DNA of 64,000 bases, from contig NZ_FZNP01000010.1 in the NCBI RefSeq assembly GCF_900188105.1, positions 248,001-312,000 on the forward strand, in the 5' to 3' direction. Source of the stretch: Actinomadura mexicana (GTDB taxonomy: Bacteria > Actinomycetota > Actinomycetes > Streptosporangiales > Streptosporangiaceae). The notes beneath the pieces are model-generated. The model worked only from the letters and a program-made list of their open reading frames with translations, made no database searches and was not told the DNA's origin. Numbering within the stretch: position 1 is the stretch's first letter; each line of letters opens with the position of its first letter. Both the position numbers and the translations under genes were made by a program. Positions 26,035-35,135 of the stretch are shown here, piece by piece.

Positions 26035-26673
26035 TCAGTCGCGGGGGCTCCCGTACCAGCGCCATGACGTGACGCGCGGCTGGCCGGGAAGGTCTCCGCG
26101 ACCGGTGGCCCACAGCAGGGTCGGCCAGGGGTCGGTGTCCTTCGGCGCACCGGGGAACAGGCGTCCCAGCACGCGTGCGCACAGGTCGGCGGGCGGGTCC
26201 CACGGCAGCCCGAGCCCGTCCGCCAGGTCGTGCATATGGACGAGGGTCTCGACGACCCCCATCGCGGCGAACCCCTCGGCGTCCGATGCGCCGAAGACAT
26301 GGTGCGCCCGGACGTCCGGGGCCGTGCAGCGGACCACGGCGGCCAGCATCCCGCCGCACGCGTCGAGGACCTGCAGCAGCCCCGCGGGCCCGGCGCTCCT
26401 GTCCGCGTGGATCGCGTTGGCCGGCCCCCCGGACCGCCGGCTCTCCCAGACGAACGGCACCTCGCCGTCCGTCGGCGGCGTCCTCGGCGCGAGCTGGGCG
26501 GCGTAGGCGAACAGATCGTCGCTGAGATGCTCGACGGTCTCCCAGCAGTCCCATTCGAGCGACCCGGCCTTCCCGTCCCATGCCTCGGAGGGAGTCTCCC
26601 GCAGGGCGGCGACGGCCAGCTGAACGGCGAGGTCGAGATCGTCTGCGGTCACGGCGGAGGTCGGGTTCGGCAT
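26035..26673 (-). CDS. DinB/maleylpyruvate isomerase-like (MDMPI N-terminal) protein
   Basis: 212 residues with the four-helix DinB-type fold. Probable metal-binding histidines lie in ETVEHLSDDL (about residue 49) and in ETLVHMHDLADGL (about residues 147-149). Actinobacterial members are often mycothiol-dependent S-transferases, but the substrate is not predictable. A 34-bp gap separates it from phzF upstream on the same strand. It ends convergent with the siderophore operon. Confidence 0.8.
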   Translation of the reverse strand: MPNPTSAVTADDLDLAVQLAVAALRETPSEAWDGKAGSLEWDCWETVEHLSDDLFAYAAQLAPRTPPTDGEVPFVWESRRSGGPANAIHADRSAGPAGLLQVLDACGGMLAAVVRCTAPDVRAHHVFGASDAEGFAAMGVVETLVHMHDLADGLGLPWDPPADLCARVLGRLFPGAPKDTDPWPTLLWATGRGDLPGQPRVTSWRWYGSPRD

Positions 26674-26707
26674 GGCCCGACGCTACTGGACGACCCCTGG
26701 CCGCCCG

Positions 26708-27559
26708 TCAGCCCATCGGCGCGGCGGTCCCGCTCACGCCGATGCCCGCGCCCCCCGCGGGGACGTCCACGAGCAGCCGGCTGGGACGGCCCATGTCCTC
26801 CCCCTGGTGGACCGTGAGCCGGGCCGGAGGGTCGACGAGGCCCAGCGAGCGCAGGTACCCGCCGAAGGCCGCCGCGGCGGCGCCGGTCGCCGGGTCCTCC
26901 ACGACCCCGCCCGGCGGGAACGGGTCGCGCGCGTGGAAGACGGTCCCGCTCTCCCGCCAGACGAGGTGGACGGTCGTCCAGCCGCGGCGCGCCATGAGCT
27001 CGCCGAGGGCGTCGCGGTCGTAGTCGAGGTCGGCGAGCCGGGCGCGCGTCGACGCCGCCAGGACCAGGTGGTCGTTCCCCGCGTTGGCGATGCGCGGCGG
27101 CAGCTCCGGGTCGAGTTCCCCGGCCTCCCAGCGCAGCGCGCCCAGGGCCGCGGCGAGGTCGGCCTCCTCGACGGCCCGGACGGAGGGCGGGACGCTGGTG
27201 AGGGTGGCGAGGACGCGGCCGTCCGCCTCCCGGGTCTCGACCCCGACCTCGCCGGCCGCAGTGCTCAGCCGCAGGCTCCCCGTCCCCCGCCGCTCGGCCA
27301 GCGCGACGGCGGTCGCGATCGTGGCGTGCCCGCAGAAGGCGACCTCGGCCAGCGGGCTGAAGTAGCGGATCGCGAACCGCTCGGGCGCGCCTCCCTCGTC
27401 CACGAGGAAGGCCGTCTCGGAGAACCCGATCTCGGCCGCGATCTCCTGCATCCTCGCGGCCCCCATGCCCCGGGCGTCCAGGACGACCCCGGCCGGGTTG
27501 CCGCCCTCGCCGTCCACGTCGAAGGCGGTGTACCGGAGTGCTTGTGCGATGTCGCTCAT
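26708..27559 (-). CDS. PhzF family phenazine-biosynthesis-like isomerase
   Basis: 283 residues with the diaminopimelate-epimerase-like double fold of PhzF. The catalytic Glu is in IGFSETAFLV (about residue 47), and FCGHATIATA and DPATGAAAAAFGG are the two helix-start motifs. No phenazine genes are near, so this is one of the common stand-alone PhzF homologues of unknown substrate. Divergent from a LysR regulator with a palindromic operator between, so it is a likely LysR target. Confidence 0.9.
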   Translation of the reverse strand: MSDIAQALRYTAFDVDGEGGNPAGVVLDARGMGAARMQEIAAEIGFSETAFLVDEGGAPERFAIRYFSPLAEVAFCGHATIATAVALAERRGTGSLRLSTAAGEVGVETREADGRVLATLTSVPPSVRAVEEADLAAALGALRWEAGELDPELPPRIANAGNDHLVLAASTRARLADLDYDRDALGELMARRGWTTVHLVWRESGTVFHARDPFPPGGVVEDPATGAAAAAFGGYLRSLGLVDPPARLTVHQGEDMGRPSRLLVDVPAGGAGIGVSGTAAPMG

Positions 27560-27583
27560 GCGGGCAGTCTGCTCCAGCGGCTA

Positions 27584-27602
27584 CCATCGCGTCCAACGAT
27601 GG
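27584..27602. promoter_or_regulatory. LysR-type operator between phzF and lysR
   Basis: CCATCG-N7-CGATGG, a perfect 6-7-6 inverted repeat containing T-N11-A (positions 27587 and 27599), the classical LysR recognition form, in the 71-bp divergent intergenic region. Confidence 0.65.
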
Positions 27603-27630
27603 ATATTGATGGAGGGCATCGGATCACTCG

Positions 27631-28527
27631 ATGGACACGCGCCTGCTCACCACCTTCCTCGCGGTCCTGCGCACCGGCGCGATGACCGCCGCCGCGGCGG
27701 AGCTCGGCTTCGTGCAGTCCACGGTCACCGCGCACGTCCAGGCGCTGGAGCGCCTCGCCGGGACGCCGCTGCTCGACCGCCGCCCCGGCGGCGTCTCCCC
27801 CACCCGCGCCGGTTCGCTGCTCGCCGAGCACGCCCGGGGAGTCCTCGACCTCCAGGAGCGGATGCTCGCCGAGGTCACCGCCGCCGGCACCGAGCCGTCA
27901 GGCCCCGTGCGGCTCAGGGCCCCGGAGTCCGTGTGCGCCTACTGGCTCGCGCCCCTCCTGCCCCGGTTGCGGGCGCGGCTCCCCGACGTGACCATCTCGC
28001 TGTCCCCCGCCGACACGCGGACCGCGCTCACCGCGCTCGCCGACCGCCGCGCCGACGTGGCCCTCGTCCTCGCCCCCTCGCCGGACCTGTCCGGCGTGGG
28101 CCTGGTCGACCTCGGCGCCCAGGCCCTGTCACTCGTCGCGGCGGCGTCCACGCCCCTCCCCGGGGACCGTCCCCTGACCCCGGCGGAGCTGGCCGCGACC
28201 GGCGTCCTCCTCCTGGAGGAGGGCTGCTCCTACAGCGACGAGGTCGCCGCCCTGGTCACCGCCGCCGACCCCACGGCGAGCCCGCCCCGCTTCGGAGGCA
28301 TCGAGACGGTGAAGCGCTGCGCGGCGGCGGGCCTCGGCGTGGCGCTGCTGCCCACGGTCGCGGTCGCCGACGAACTCGCCGCCGGCGCGCTCGCCGAACT
28401 GACCCCGCCCGCCGGCCTGTCCCGGCACCACCTGTGGCTCGCCGAGCCGTCCTCCCGCTGGCGCTCCCCCGCCGTCCGCGCCGTCCGCACCGCCCTGATC
28501 GACTCGATCACCCGCACGCCGCCGTGA
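27631..28527 (+). CDS. LysR family transcriptional regulator
   Basis: 298 residues. N-terminal winged HTH at residues 1-60 (LLTTFLAVLRTGAMTAAAAE, then QSTVTAHVQALE) followed by a periplasmic-binding-like effector domain. It is divergent from the PhzF gene and has a T-N11-A palindrome in the shared promoter, which suggests autoregulation and control of the phzF-dinB pair. The effector is unknown. Confidence 0.9.
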   Translation: MDTRLLTTFLAVLRTGAMTAAAAELGFVQSTVTAHVQALERLAGTPLLDRRPGGVSPTRAGSLLAEHARGVLDLQERMLAEVTAAGTEPSGPVRLRAPESVCAYWLAPLLPRLRARLPDVTISLSPADTRTALTALADRRADVALVLAPSPDLSGVGLVDLGAQALSLVAAASTPLPGDRPLTPAELAATGVLLLEEGCSYSDEVAALVTAADPTASPPRFGGIETVKRCAAAGLGVALLPTVAVADELAAGALAELTPPAGLSRHHLWLAEPSSRWRSPAVRAVRTALIDSITRTPP

Positions 28528-28662
28528 ATCTCCCCTGGGGACACTGACCATCGGCGCCGCCTACGCCGATCGTTACCCGTCGCTTGGCGGCGCCTTTGCT
28601 CGACCGAAAAGCCGGGTATGCCGGACGGCGGGAGGCGGAGTCCGGGACTGCGGAGGAGTGGC

Positions 28663-30258
28663 TTGCCGGTGCTTGAGCGGGTGCGTTGTGCTGCGGAGGC
28701 GGGAGTCAGGGCGGTCCGGGCGGTGCGGGACGCCGGGGTGGTGCGGCCGATCCGGCCCGATCGGGCGGCGCGGCTGCTGTTCCCGTACGTGCGGTTCGGA
28801 CCCGTTCCCGCGACGCTCGGCGCCATGGCCGCGCTGCGGTTCCCCGACCGGACGGCCCTGATCGACGAGCGCGGGGCGCTGTCCTACGCGGAGCTCGAAC
28901 GGCGGGCGGCGGCGCTGGCCACGGCGCTCGGCGGCCGTGTGGGCGACGGGAAGGTCGGGGTCCTGTGCCGCAATCACCGGGGGTTCGTCGAGACGGTCCT
29001 CGCGGCGTCGCGGCTGGGCAACGACGTCGTGCTGCTGAACACCGATTTCTCCGGCAGGCAACTGGGGCAGGTCGTCGAACGTGAGGAGATCGAGCTGCTC
29101 GTCCACGACGAGGAGTTCGGGCCGGCCGTCGAGGAGTCGGGCTACGCCGGGAAGCGGGTGGTCGCGTGGGCCGACGGCGGTGGGACGCTCGACGCGCTGA
29201 TCGCGGAGACCGTCCCCGAACCCGTCAGGCCCGACCGGGTCAGCCGGGTGGTCCTGATGACGTCCGGGACGACCGGCACGCCGAAGGGAGCGCGGCACGA
29301 CCTGTCCGCCTCGTCGCTGCTGCCCGCGGCCCTGAGCCACCTGATGCGCGTTCCCGTCCGGTCGGGTGCGCCGATGGTCATCGGACCCCCGCTCTTCCAT
29401 CTGCTCGGCTTCGCCTACACGACGGTCGGGCTCGCCATGGGGATGCCGCTCGTGCTGTCCCGCCGCTTCGATCCCCGGCAGGTCCTGGAGGCGATCGCGG
29501 ACTGCCGGGCGGAGGCGCTCGTGGCGGTGCCGGTCATGCTCCAGCGCGTCCTGGACGTGGCGGACCCGCCGCCGACGCCGGCGCTGCGGGCCGTCGTGTG
29601 CGGCGGGGCGGCCCTGCATCCGCACCTGTCCGAGGCGTTCATGGACGCCTTCGGCGATGTGCTCGTCAACGTGTACGGCGCGACCGAGACCGGGTGGGCC
29701 ACGATCGCCACGCCCGAGGACCTCCGGGCCGCGCCCGGCACGGTCGGCAGGCCGTCCTTCCGGCTCACGATCAAGGTGCTCGGGCAGGACGGTCGGGAGC
29801 TGCCCGCGGGCGAGACCGGGGAGGTCCACACCGGCGGCGGCCTGCGGTTCGCCGGGTACACCGGGGGCGGCGGCAGGCGCGTGCGGGACGGACTGACCGG
29901 CACCGGCGACCTCGGGCACTTCGACCCGGCGGGGCGGCTGTTCATCGACGGCCGCGCCGACGACATGGTCGTCTCGGGTGGGGAGAACGTGTTCCCCGGC
30001 GAGGTGGAGAACCTGCTCGGCGGCCACCCGGACGTCGCGGAGGTGTCGGTGACCGGGGTGGACGACGAGAGGTTCGGGCAGCGGCTCGCCGCGCACGTCG
30101 TCAGGAGCGCGGGGGCGGCGGTCACCGAGGACGACCTCAAGGAGTACGTGCGCGCGCACCTGGCCCGGTACAAGGTCCCGCGGGACGTCCGGTTCGTGCG
30201 GGAACTGCCCCGCACCAGCACCGGCAAGGTCAAGCGGCCGGCCTCCGGCGGTCGATGA
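28663..30258 (+). CDS. Acyl-CoA synthetase (AMP-dependent ligase, FadD-like)
   Basis: 531 residues. Activates a carboxylic acid to acyl-CoA through an acyl-adenylate. The P-loop is MTSGTTGTPKGARH, the adenine-binding motif is VNVYGATETGW, the hinge region has GDLGHFD and the catalytic lysine is in TSTGKVKR at the C-terminus. TTG 28663 is preferred because GGAGGAG is 4 bases upstream; GTG 28669 and ATG 28618 are alternatives. Ends at a hairpin terminator. Specific acid unknown. Confidence 0.9.
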   Translation: MPVLERVRCAAEAGVRAVRAVRDAGVVRPIRPDRAARLLFPYVRFGPVPATLGAMAALRFPDRTALIDERGALSYAELERRAAALATALGGRVGDGKVGVLCRNHRGFVETVLAASRLGNDVVLLNTDFSGRQLGQVVEREEIELLVHDEEFGPAVEESGYAGKRVVAWADGGGTLDALIAETVPEPVRPDRVSRVVLMTSGTTGTPKGARHDLSASSLLPAALSHLMRVPVRSGAPMVIGPPLFHLLGFAYTTVGLAMGMPLVLSRRFDPRQVLEAIADCRAEALVAVPVMLQRVLDVADPPPTPALRAVVCGGAALHPHLSEAFMDAFGDVLVNVYGATETGWATIATPEDLRAAPGTVGRPSFRLTIKVLGQDGRELPAGETGEVHTGGGLRFAGYTGGGGRRVRDGLTGTGDLGHFDPAGRLFIDGRADDMVVSGGENVFPGEVENLLGGHPDVAEVSVTGVDDERFGQRLAAHVVRSAGAAVTEDDLKEYVRAHLARYKVPRDVRFVRELPRTSTGKVKRPASGGR

Positions 30259-30263
30259 GGGAA

Positions 30264-30297
30264 ACGCCCGGGCCCAGGGCCGCGAGGTCCCGGGCGT
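30264..30297. terminator. Hairpin terminator after acyl-CoA synthetase
   Basis: 9-base perfect arms ACGCCCGGG (30264-30272) and CCCGGGCGT (30289-30297), six bases after the stop codon and before the convergent minus-strand gene. Confidence 0.6.
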
Positions 30298-30313
30298 GCC
30301 CCAGTCCCGGGGG

Positions 30314-30622
30314 TCAGGCGGCGCCGGCGTGCCGCTTGGCGGCCATGCAGATGCGGGCCAGGTCGTTGAGGGCGTCGGCGCGGCGCTCGTCCAGCGTCCG
30401 GCGGTCGCCCGGCCCGGCCTCCGCGAGGGTGTCGATGACCAGGGAGAACACCGGCCACTCGGCGGGCCCGATCACGCCCTGGAAGTCGACGCCGTCCTCC
30501 AGGTCGTCCAGGTCGAGGTTGCGGGCGAAGGTGGCGAGGGCGGCCTCGGCCGCGACCACGCCGATGCGCATCGCCAGCGCGGCCGGCTCGCGATCGAGGG
30601 AGCGCACGGTGCTAGAACCCAT
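30314..30622 (-). CDS. Conserved-looking hypothetical protein
   Basis: 102 residues, soluble, helical and acidic in the middle, with a basic C-terminus. No motif or family recognised. ATG 30622 is taken as start; an ATG at 30643 is 7 codons upstream. Codon use is typical of the region, supporting a real gene. It follows the methyltransferase gene on the same strand by 54 bp. Confidence 0.6.
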   Translation of the reverse strand: MGSSTVRSLDREPAALAMRIGVVAAEAALATFARNLDLDDLEDGVDFQGVIGPAEWPVFSLVIDTLAEAGPGDRRTLDERRADALNDLARICMAAKRHAGAA

Positions 30623-30676
30623 GTTCGACAACATAGACCACACGCGTCACACGCGTCGAACGTCTGCTCGAGAACG

Positions 30677-31456
30677 TTATCCGACGATGGCCTGCTGGAA
30701 GAGGTAGGAGTGCGTGAAGTGCAGGACGCCGTCCACCATGCTCGGGCGCATGCCGGTGGCGGGCCCGCCCGCCAGCTCGTCCTCCAGCTCCCGCCTGATC
30801 TGCGCCGCGGTCTCCGCGGGGGTGTGCGAGAACTCCAGCCACGGGTCCAGCGGGCGGCTGCGGTCGAACCGGTCGGCGCGCTTCACCGTCGCGCCCGCCG
30901 CCGTGACGAGCCCGGCGATCCGCGCCTCGGTGAGGGCCTCCGCGTGCGAGGGGTCGCGGAGGCGCTCGACGCGGTCGGGGTCGCCGTCCAGGCCCTCGGG
31001 CCGGACCAGGTCGGCGATGATCAGCGCGGCGCCGGGGCGGCTGACCCGGGCCATCTCCCTCACGACGGCCTCGGGGTCGGCGACCTGGTGCAGCGAGAAG
31101 CGGGTGACGACGAGGGTGAACGACCGGTCGAGGTAGGGCAGGGCGGTGGCGTCGCCGTGCGCGAAGGTCACGTTGGTGAGGCCGGCGTGGTCGGCGTCGC
31201 GCTTGCCCTCGGCGAGCATCGCGGGCGTGAGGTCGAGCGCCGTCACGTGCCGGACGCGGCGGGCGATCGCGCGGGACACGATGCCGGTCCCGGCGGCGAC
31301 CTCCAGAACGACGTCCTCCAGGTCGAGCTCGGGGTCCATGAACCGGACGAGCCGGTCCAGATGGCGGGTGAAGGCCGTGTTCAGCCTCGGGTCGGAGAAC
31401 CCGGCCGCCTGCTTGGAGAACTCCCGTACCACCTTCTCGTCATGGGTCACCGACAC
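30677..31456 (-). CDS. Class I SAM-dependent methyltransferase
   Basis: 259 residues. SAM-binding motif I is LEVAAGTGIVSRAIA, motif II lies in ALDLTPAMLAEG and the motif IV region is HGDATALPYLDRSF, as in Methyltransf_11 (UbiE-like) enzymes. The acceptor is unknown. GTG 31456 follows GAGGAGG by four bases; GTG 31450 is an alternative. It lies 72 bp downstream of adnB on the same strand. Confidence 0.88.
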   Translation of the reverse strand: MSVTHDEKVVREFSKQAAGFSDPRLNTAFTRHLDRLVRFMDPELDLEDVVLEVAAGTGIVSRAIARRVRHVTALDLTPAMLAEGKRDADHAGLTNVTFAHGDATALPYLDRSFTLVVTRFSLHQVADPEAVVREMARVSRPGAALIIADLVRPEGLDGDPDRVERLRDPSHAEALTEARIAGLVTAAGATVKRADRFDRSRPLDPWLEFSHTPAETAAQIRRELEDELAGGPATGMRPSMVDGVLHFTHSYLFQQAIVG

Positions 31457-31528
31457 GCCGCCTCCTCGGATGGTTGCCCGGATCATCCCCGAAACCACGC
31501 ACGGTGAACAGGGGGCGGCGATGAAACC

Positions 31529-34500
31529 TCAGGCGGCGGGCACGCCGTCCAGCAGCGCGGCGAGCCCGGCGGCGTCGAGCAGGTCGGCGGGACGCACGGT
31601 GACCTCGGCCGAGACGTAGTGGAACGCGGCGCTGACCCGCGCGACGTCCACCCCGGCGAGTTCGGCCCACGCCAGCCGGTACGCGGCGAGCTGCACGGCG
31701 GCGAACCGGGCCTCGTCCCCGCGCGGCGGGGAGCCGGTCTTCCAGTCGACGACCTCGTACCCGCCGTCCCGGGACCGGAAGACCGCGTCCATCCGGCCCC
31801 GGACCAGCCGGTCGCCGATGATGGTCTCGAACGGCACCTCGATGTCGAGCGGCTCGCGCGCCGCCCACTCCGACCGCTCGAAGCGCTCGCGCAGGACCGC
31901 CAGGTGCGCGTCGTCGGCGGCGCCCTCGTCGGCGGCGCCGGGCAGCTCGTCCGGGTCCAGGAGGCGCTGCTGCCCCCAGCGGCCCTCCAGCCAGGTGTGG
32001 AACGCGGTGCCGCGCCGCGCGTAGGGGGCGGGCGGGCGCGGCATGGGACGGCGGATCTGCCGCGCGAGCGCCGCCGGATCGCGCGCCAGCGACACCAGCG
32101 ACGACACCGACAGGTGCGCGGGCAGCTCGACGACCAGGCCGTCGCCCCCGCGTCCCCGGTCGCGCTCGGCGAGCAGCAGCTCGACGTCGCGCGCCCACGC
32201 CGTCATGCGTCCCCGGTCGGCGTCGGACAGGCCGGTGTCCCCGGCCCAGTGGCGGGTGCGCCCGGCCATCTCGTCCTCGACCATGCGGGCCCCCTCCACG
32301 ACCGCCTCGTAGCGCGCCCGCGCCGACAGGTCGGACCGGCCGCGCTCGCCCGGCGCGATGGGCCAGTGCGCCTCCTCCGGGTCGGCGAGCAGCGGGTTGG
32401 CGGCGCCCTCCTCCGGCGGGTCGGCCCACACGGCGACGGACCCGGCCCCGGCGAGGCAGACGGCCCGCACCTCCTCCAGGAACGGCGACGGGCCGAGCGG
32501 GCGCCCCGAGGACCCCCACCAGTAGCCGGTGGTGATCAGCAGGCTGGACGCGCGGGTGACCGCGACGTAGGCGAGCCGCCGCTCCTCGCGCAGGTCGCGC
32601 TCGGAGCACGCCTGGTCGAAGACGGAGAGGTCGTCCTTGTCCAGCCCGGTCAGCGCGGGCAGGTCGGCGCGGTCGCCGCGCAGCATGAACGGCAGGACGC
32701 GCGGGTTCGCGGTCCAGCGCGTGGCGTTCTGCGGCGGCGAAGGGAAGATCGACCCCTTGGCGGGGGAGCCGTTCTTCTGCGGCGTGTACGCCAGGCCGGG
32801 GACGACGACGACCGGCCACTCCAGGCCCTTGGAGGCGTGCACGGTGAGGAGCTTGACGCTGTCGGTCTCCCCCACCCGACCGGCCTCCAGCCCGAACTCC
32901 TCGGTCTCGGCGGCCTTGAGGTAGGCGAGGAACGCGCCGAGCGTCGGGTCTTCGGCGTCGCCCGCGAACGTGGCGGCGGCGTCGATGAACGCGTCGAGGT
33001 CGGCGCGGGCGGTGACGGGGTCGAGCCCGGACCGCGCCGCGACCTCGATGTCGAGGCCGAGCGCGCGCTCGACCTCGTTGACCAGGTCGGGCAGCGGCAG
33101 CCCGACCTGGCCGCGCAGGACGCGCAGCTCGTCGCGGAGGCGGCGCAGGCGACCGTACCCCTCGGGCGAGAACGCGTCGGGCGGGCCGAGGTCGTCGAGC
33201 GCGTCGACGAGGCTGCCGGTCTCCTGGTTCAGTTCACTGACGAGCTGCCGCAGCGGATCGTCCCCGTCCTCCCCCTCACCAGCCCCTTCACCAGGCGCGA
33301 TGCCGGAGGCGGGAACCGCGCCGGCCGCGGCGCCGGGCCCTTCGCGGGTCGCGACGCCGGACTCGGCGCCGGACGTGGCGCCCGACGCGGAAACGGGCCC
33401 GACGGCGGATGCCGGGCCGGGCGCGGTGGCCGACACGCTGCCGGAGGCGGCGCCCGACGCGGGGTCGGGCCCCCCGCCGGGCGGAGCGCCGAGCGCGGGG
33501 CCGGGCCCCTCCCCGGGTGCGGCGGAGGGGGCGGGGCCGGGGCGGGTGATGTCGCGGGCCGCCTCCTGGGCCAGGGCGCGGGCGCGGCGGCCGAGGGCGA
33601 CGAGGTCGCGGGGGCCGAGGCGCCAGCGCGGTCCGGTGAGCAGCCGGGCGAGGGACGCGCCGGCGGTCGGGTCGTGCATGACGCGCAGCGTGGCGACGAC
33701 GTCCTGTACCTCGGGGACGGTGAGGAGCCCGCCGAGGCCGACCACCTCGACCGGGATGCCGCGCGCCTCCAGCGCCCGCCTGATCAGCGGGAACTGCGAC
33801 CGCTTCCGGGCGAGGACGGCGACGCCCGAGTAGCGGAGCGGTTCGGCCTGGGGGCCGCCGTCCGGGGCGGTCTCGGGGTCGGCGGCCATGAGCCCGGCGA
33901 TGCGCGCGGCGATGCGGTCGGCCTCGTCCTCGACGGTGGGGAAGAGGGCGCATTCGACGCGTCCGCGCCCCTCGCGTCCGGCGCCCGGGATGAGGCGGGG
34001 CACGGCCTTCGTCTCGGCGCGCAGCTCCTCCTGCACCCTGGCCGCCGCCTCCAGGATCTGCTCGCCGTTGCGGAACGACCTGCTGAGCTGGACGACCGGC
34101 GCCGCCACGGGGCGCCCCCCGGGGGCCGCCGCGGGCTGCGAGGGGAAGTCGTAGGCGAACCGCAGCAGGTTCCCGGCGCTCGCGCCGCGCCACCCGTAGA
34201 TGGACTGGCAGGGGTCGCCGACGGCCGTCACGGGATGCCCGCCCGCGAACAGCGACCTGAGCAGGACGAGCTGCGCCTGGCTGGTGTCCTGGTACTCGTC
34301 CAGCAGGACGACCGAGAACCGCGACCGCTCGATCATCCCGACCTCGGGGTGCTTGTGGGCGATGCGGGCGGCGAGGGCCATCTGGTCGCCGTGGTCGATG
34401 ACCTCGCGGTCGGCCTTGGCGCGCCCGTACGCCCCGATGAGCGGCATGAGCTGCTCGCGGACGGCGTGCTTGGCGAGGATGTCGCGCTGCGCCTTCAGCG

Positions 34501-35116
34501 GCTTCTTCACCGCGGCGAGCCGCTCGTCGAGCCAGGCGCCCACCTTGCGGACGTCCTCGGCCGTGCGCAGATGCTCCGACAGGTCGCCGGACAGCTCCAT
34601 GACGGCCTTGGTGACGGTGTCGGGCTGCCAGTCGATGCGGTCCATGGGGCCGTGGTAGGCGTCGACCACCCGCGAGCAGATCTGCCAGGCGACGGCCGGC
34701 GAGATCAGCCGCATCGTGGGTTCGAGCGCCTCGCGCAAGGCGTGGTCGCCGAAGAGCCGCGCCGCGTACGAGTGGTACGTGGACACCATCGGCTCGCCGT
34801 CGAACAGGGCCTCCCCGCCCAGCCGATCGAGCTCGTCGCCCGGCAGGACCTCGCGGAGCCTGTCGAGCCGCTTGCGCACGCGCACGCCGAGCTCGGCGGC
34901 GGCCTTGCGGGTGAAGGTGAGCCCGAGGACGCGCTCCGGCCGGACGAAGCCGTTCGCGACCAGCCACACCACCCGCGCGGCCATCGTCTCGCTCTTGCCC
35001 GACCCGGCGCCGGCGATCACCGCCATCGGCGCCATCGGCGCCTCGACCACCCGGGCCTGCTCCTCCGTCGGCGCCGGGATCTCCAGCAGCCGGGCCAGCT
35101 CTCCCGGCGTGATCAC
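31529..35116 (-). CDS. adnB: AdnB subunit of the AdnAB helicase-nuclease
   Basis: 1195 residues, about 100 longer than M. smegmatis AdnB. An N-terminal UvrD-like motor has Walker A AGAGSGKSET, motif II LLDEYQDTSQAQ, VGDPCQSIYGWRGAS, TVHASKGLEWPVVV and VAVTRASSLL. The C-terminal RecB-like nuclease has GTAFHTWLE, RGRMDAVF, VVDWKTG and QLAAYRLAW, so it is catalytically complete. AdnAB resects double-strand breaks for recombination. Residues about 523-615 are a low-complexity Pro/Gly/Ala insert. The GTG start follows GGGGGAG; it is 19 bp after adnA. Confidence 0.94.
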   Translation of the reverse strand: MITPGELARLLEIPAPTEEQARVVEAPMAPMAVIAGAGSGKSETMAARVVWLVANGFVRPERVLGLTFTRKAAAELGVRVRKRLDRLREVLPGDELDRLGGEALFDGEPMVSTYHSYAARLFGDHALREALEPTMRLISPAVAWQICSRVVDAYHGPMDRIDWQPDTVTKAVMELSGDLSEHLRTAEDVRKVGAWLDERLAAVKKPLKAQRDILAKHAVREQLMPLIGAYGRAKADREVIDHGDQMALAARIAHKHPEVGMIERSRFSVVLLDEYQDTSQAQLVLLRSLFAGGHPVTAVGDPCQSIYGWRGASAGNLLRFAYDFPSQPAAAPGGRPVAAPVVQLSRSFRNGEQILEAAARVQEELRAETKAVPRLIPGAGREGRGRVECALFPTVEDEADRIAARIAGLMAADPETAPDGGPQAEPLRYSGVAVLARKRSQFPLIRRALEARGIPVEVVGLGGLLTVPEVQDVVATLRVMHDPTAGASLARLLTGPRWRLGPRDLVALGRRARALAQEAARDITRPGPAPSAAPGEGPGPALGAPPGGGPDPASGAASGSVSATAPGPASAVGPVSASGATSGAESGVATREGPGAAAGAVPASGIAPGEGAGEGEDGDDPLRQLVSELNQETGSLVDALDDLGPPDAFSPEGYGRLRRLRDELRVLRGQVGLPLPDLVNEVERALGLDIEVAARSGLDPVTARADLDAFIDAAATFAGDAEDPTLGAFLAYLKAAETEEFGLEAGRVGETDSVKLLTVHASKGLEWPVVVVPGLAYTPQKNGSPAKGSIFPSPPQNATRWTANPRVLPFMLRGDRADLPALTGLDKDDLSVFDQACSERDLREERRLAYVAVTRASSLLITTGYWWGSSGRPLGPSPFLEEVRAVCLAGAGSVAVWADPPEEGAANPLLADPEEAHWPIAPGERGRSDLSARARYEAVVEGARMVEDEMAGRTRHWAGDTGLSDADRGRMTAWARDVELLLAERDRGRGGDGLVVELPAHLSVSSLVSLARDPAALARQIRRPMPRPPAPYARRGTAFHTWLEGRWGQQRLLDPDELPGAADEGAADDAHLAVLRERFERSEWAAREPLDIEVPFETIIGDRLVRGRMDAVFRSRDGGYEVVDWKTGSPPRGDEARFAAVQLAAYRLAWAELAGVDVARVSAAFHYVSAEVTVRPADLLDAAGLAALLDGVPAA

Positions 35117-35135
35117 CTCGCTCCCCCCGAGCCAG

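Noticed and set aside
33270..33545. Frameshift or broken gene in adnB
   Set aside because: The low-complexity stretch stays in frame and both flanking domains are intact; it is an insert.
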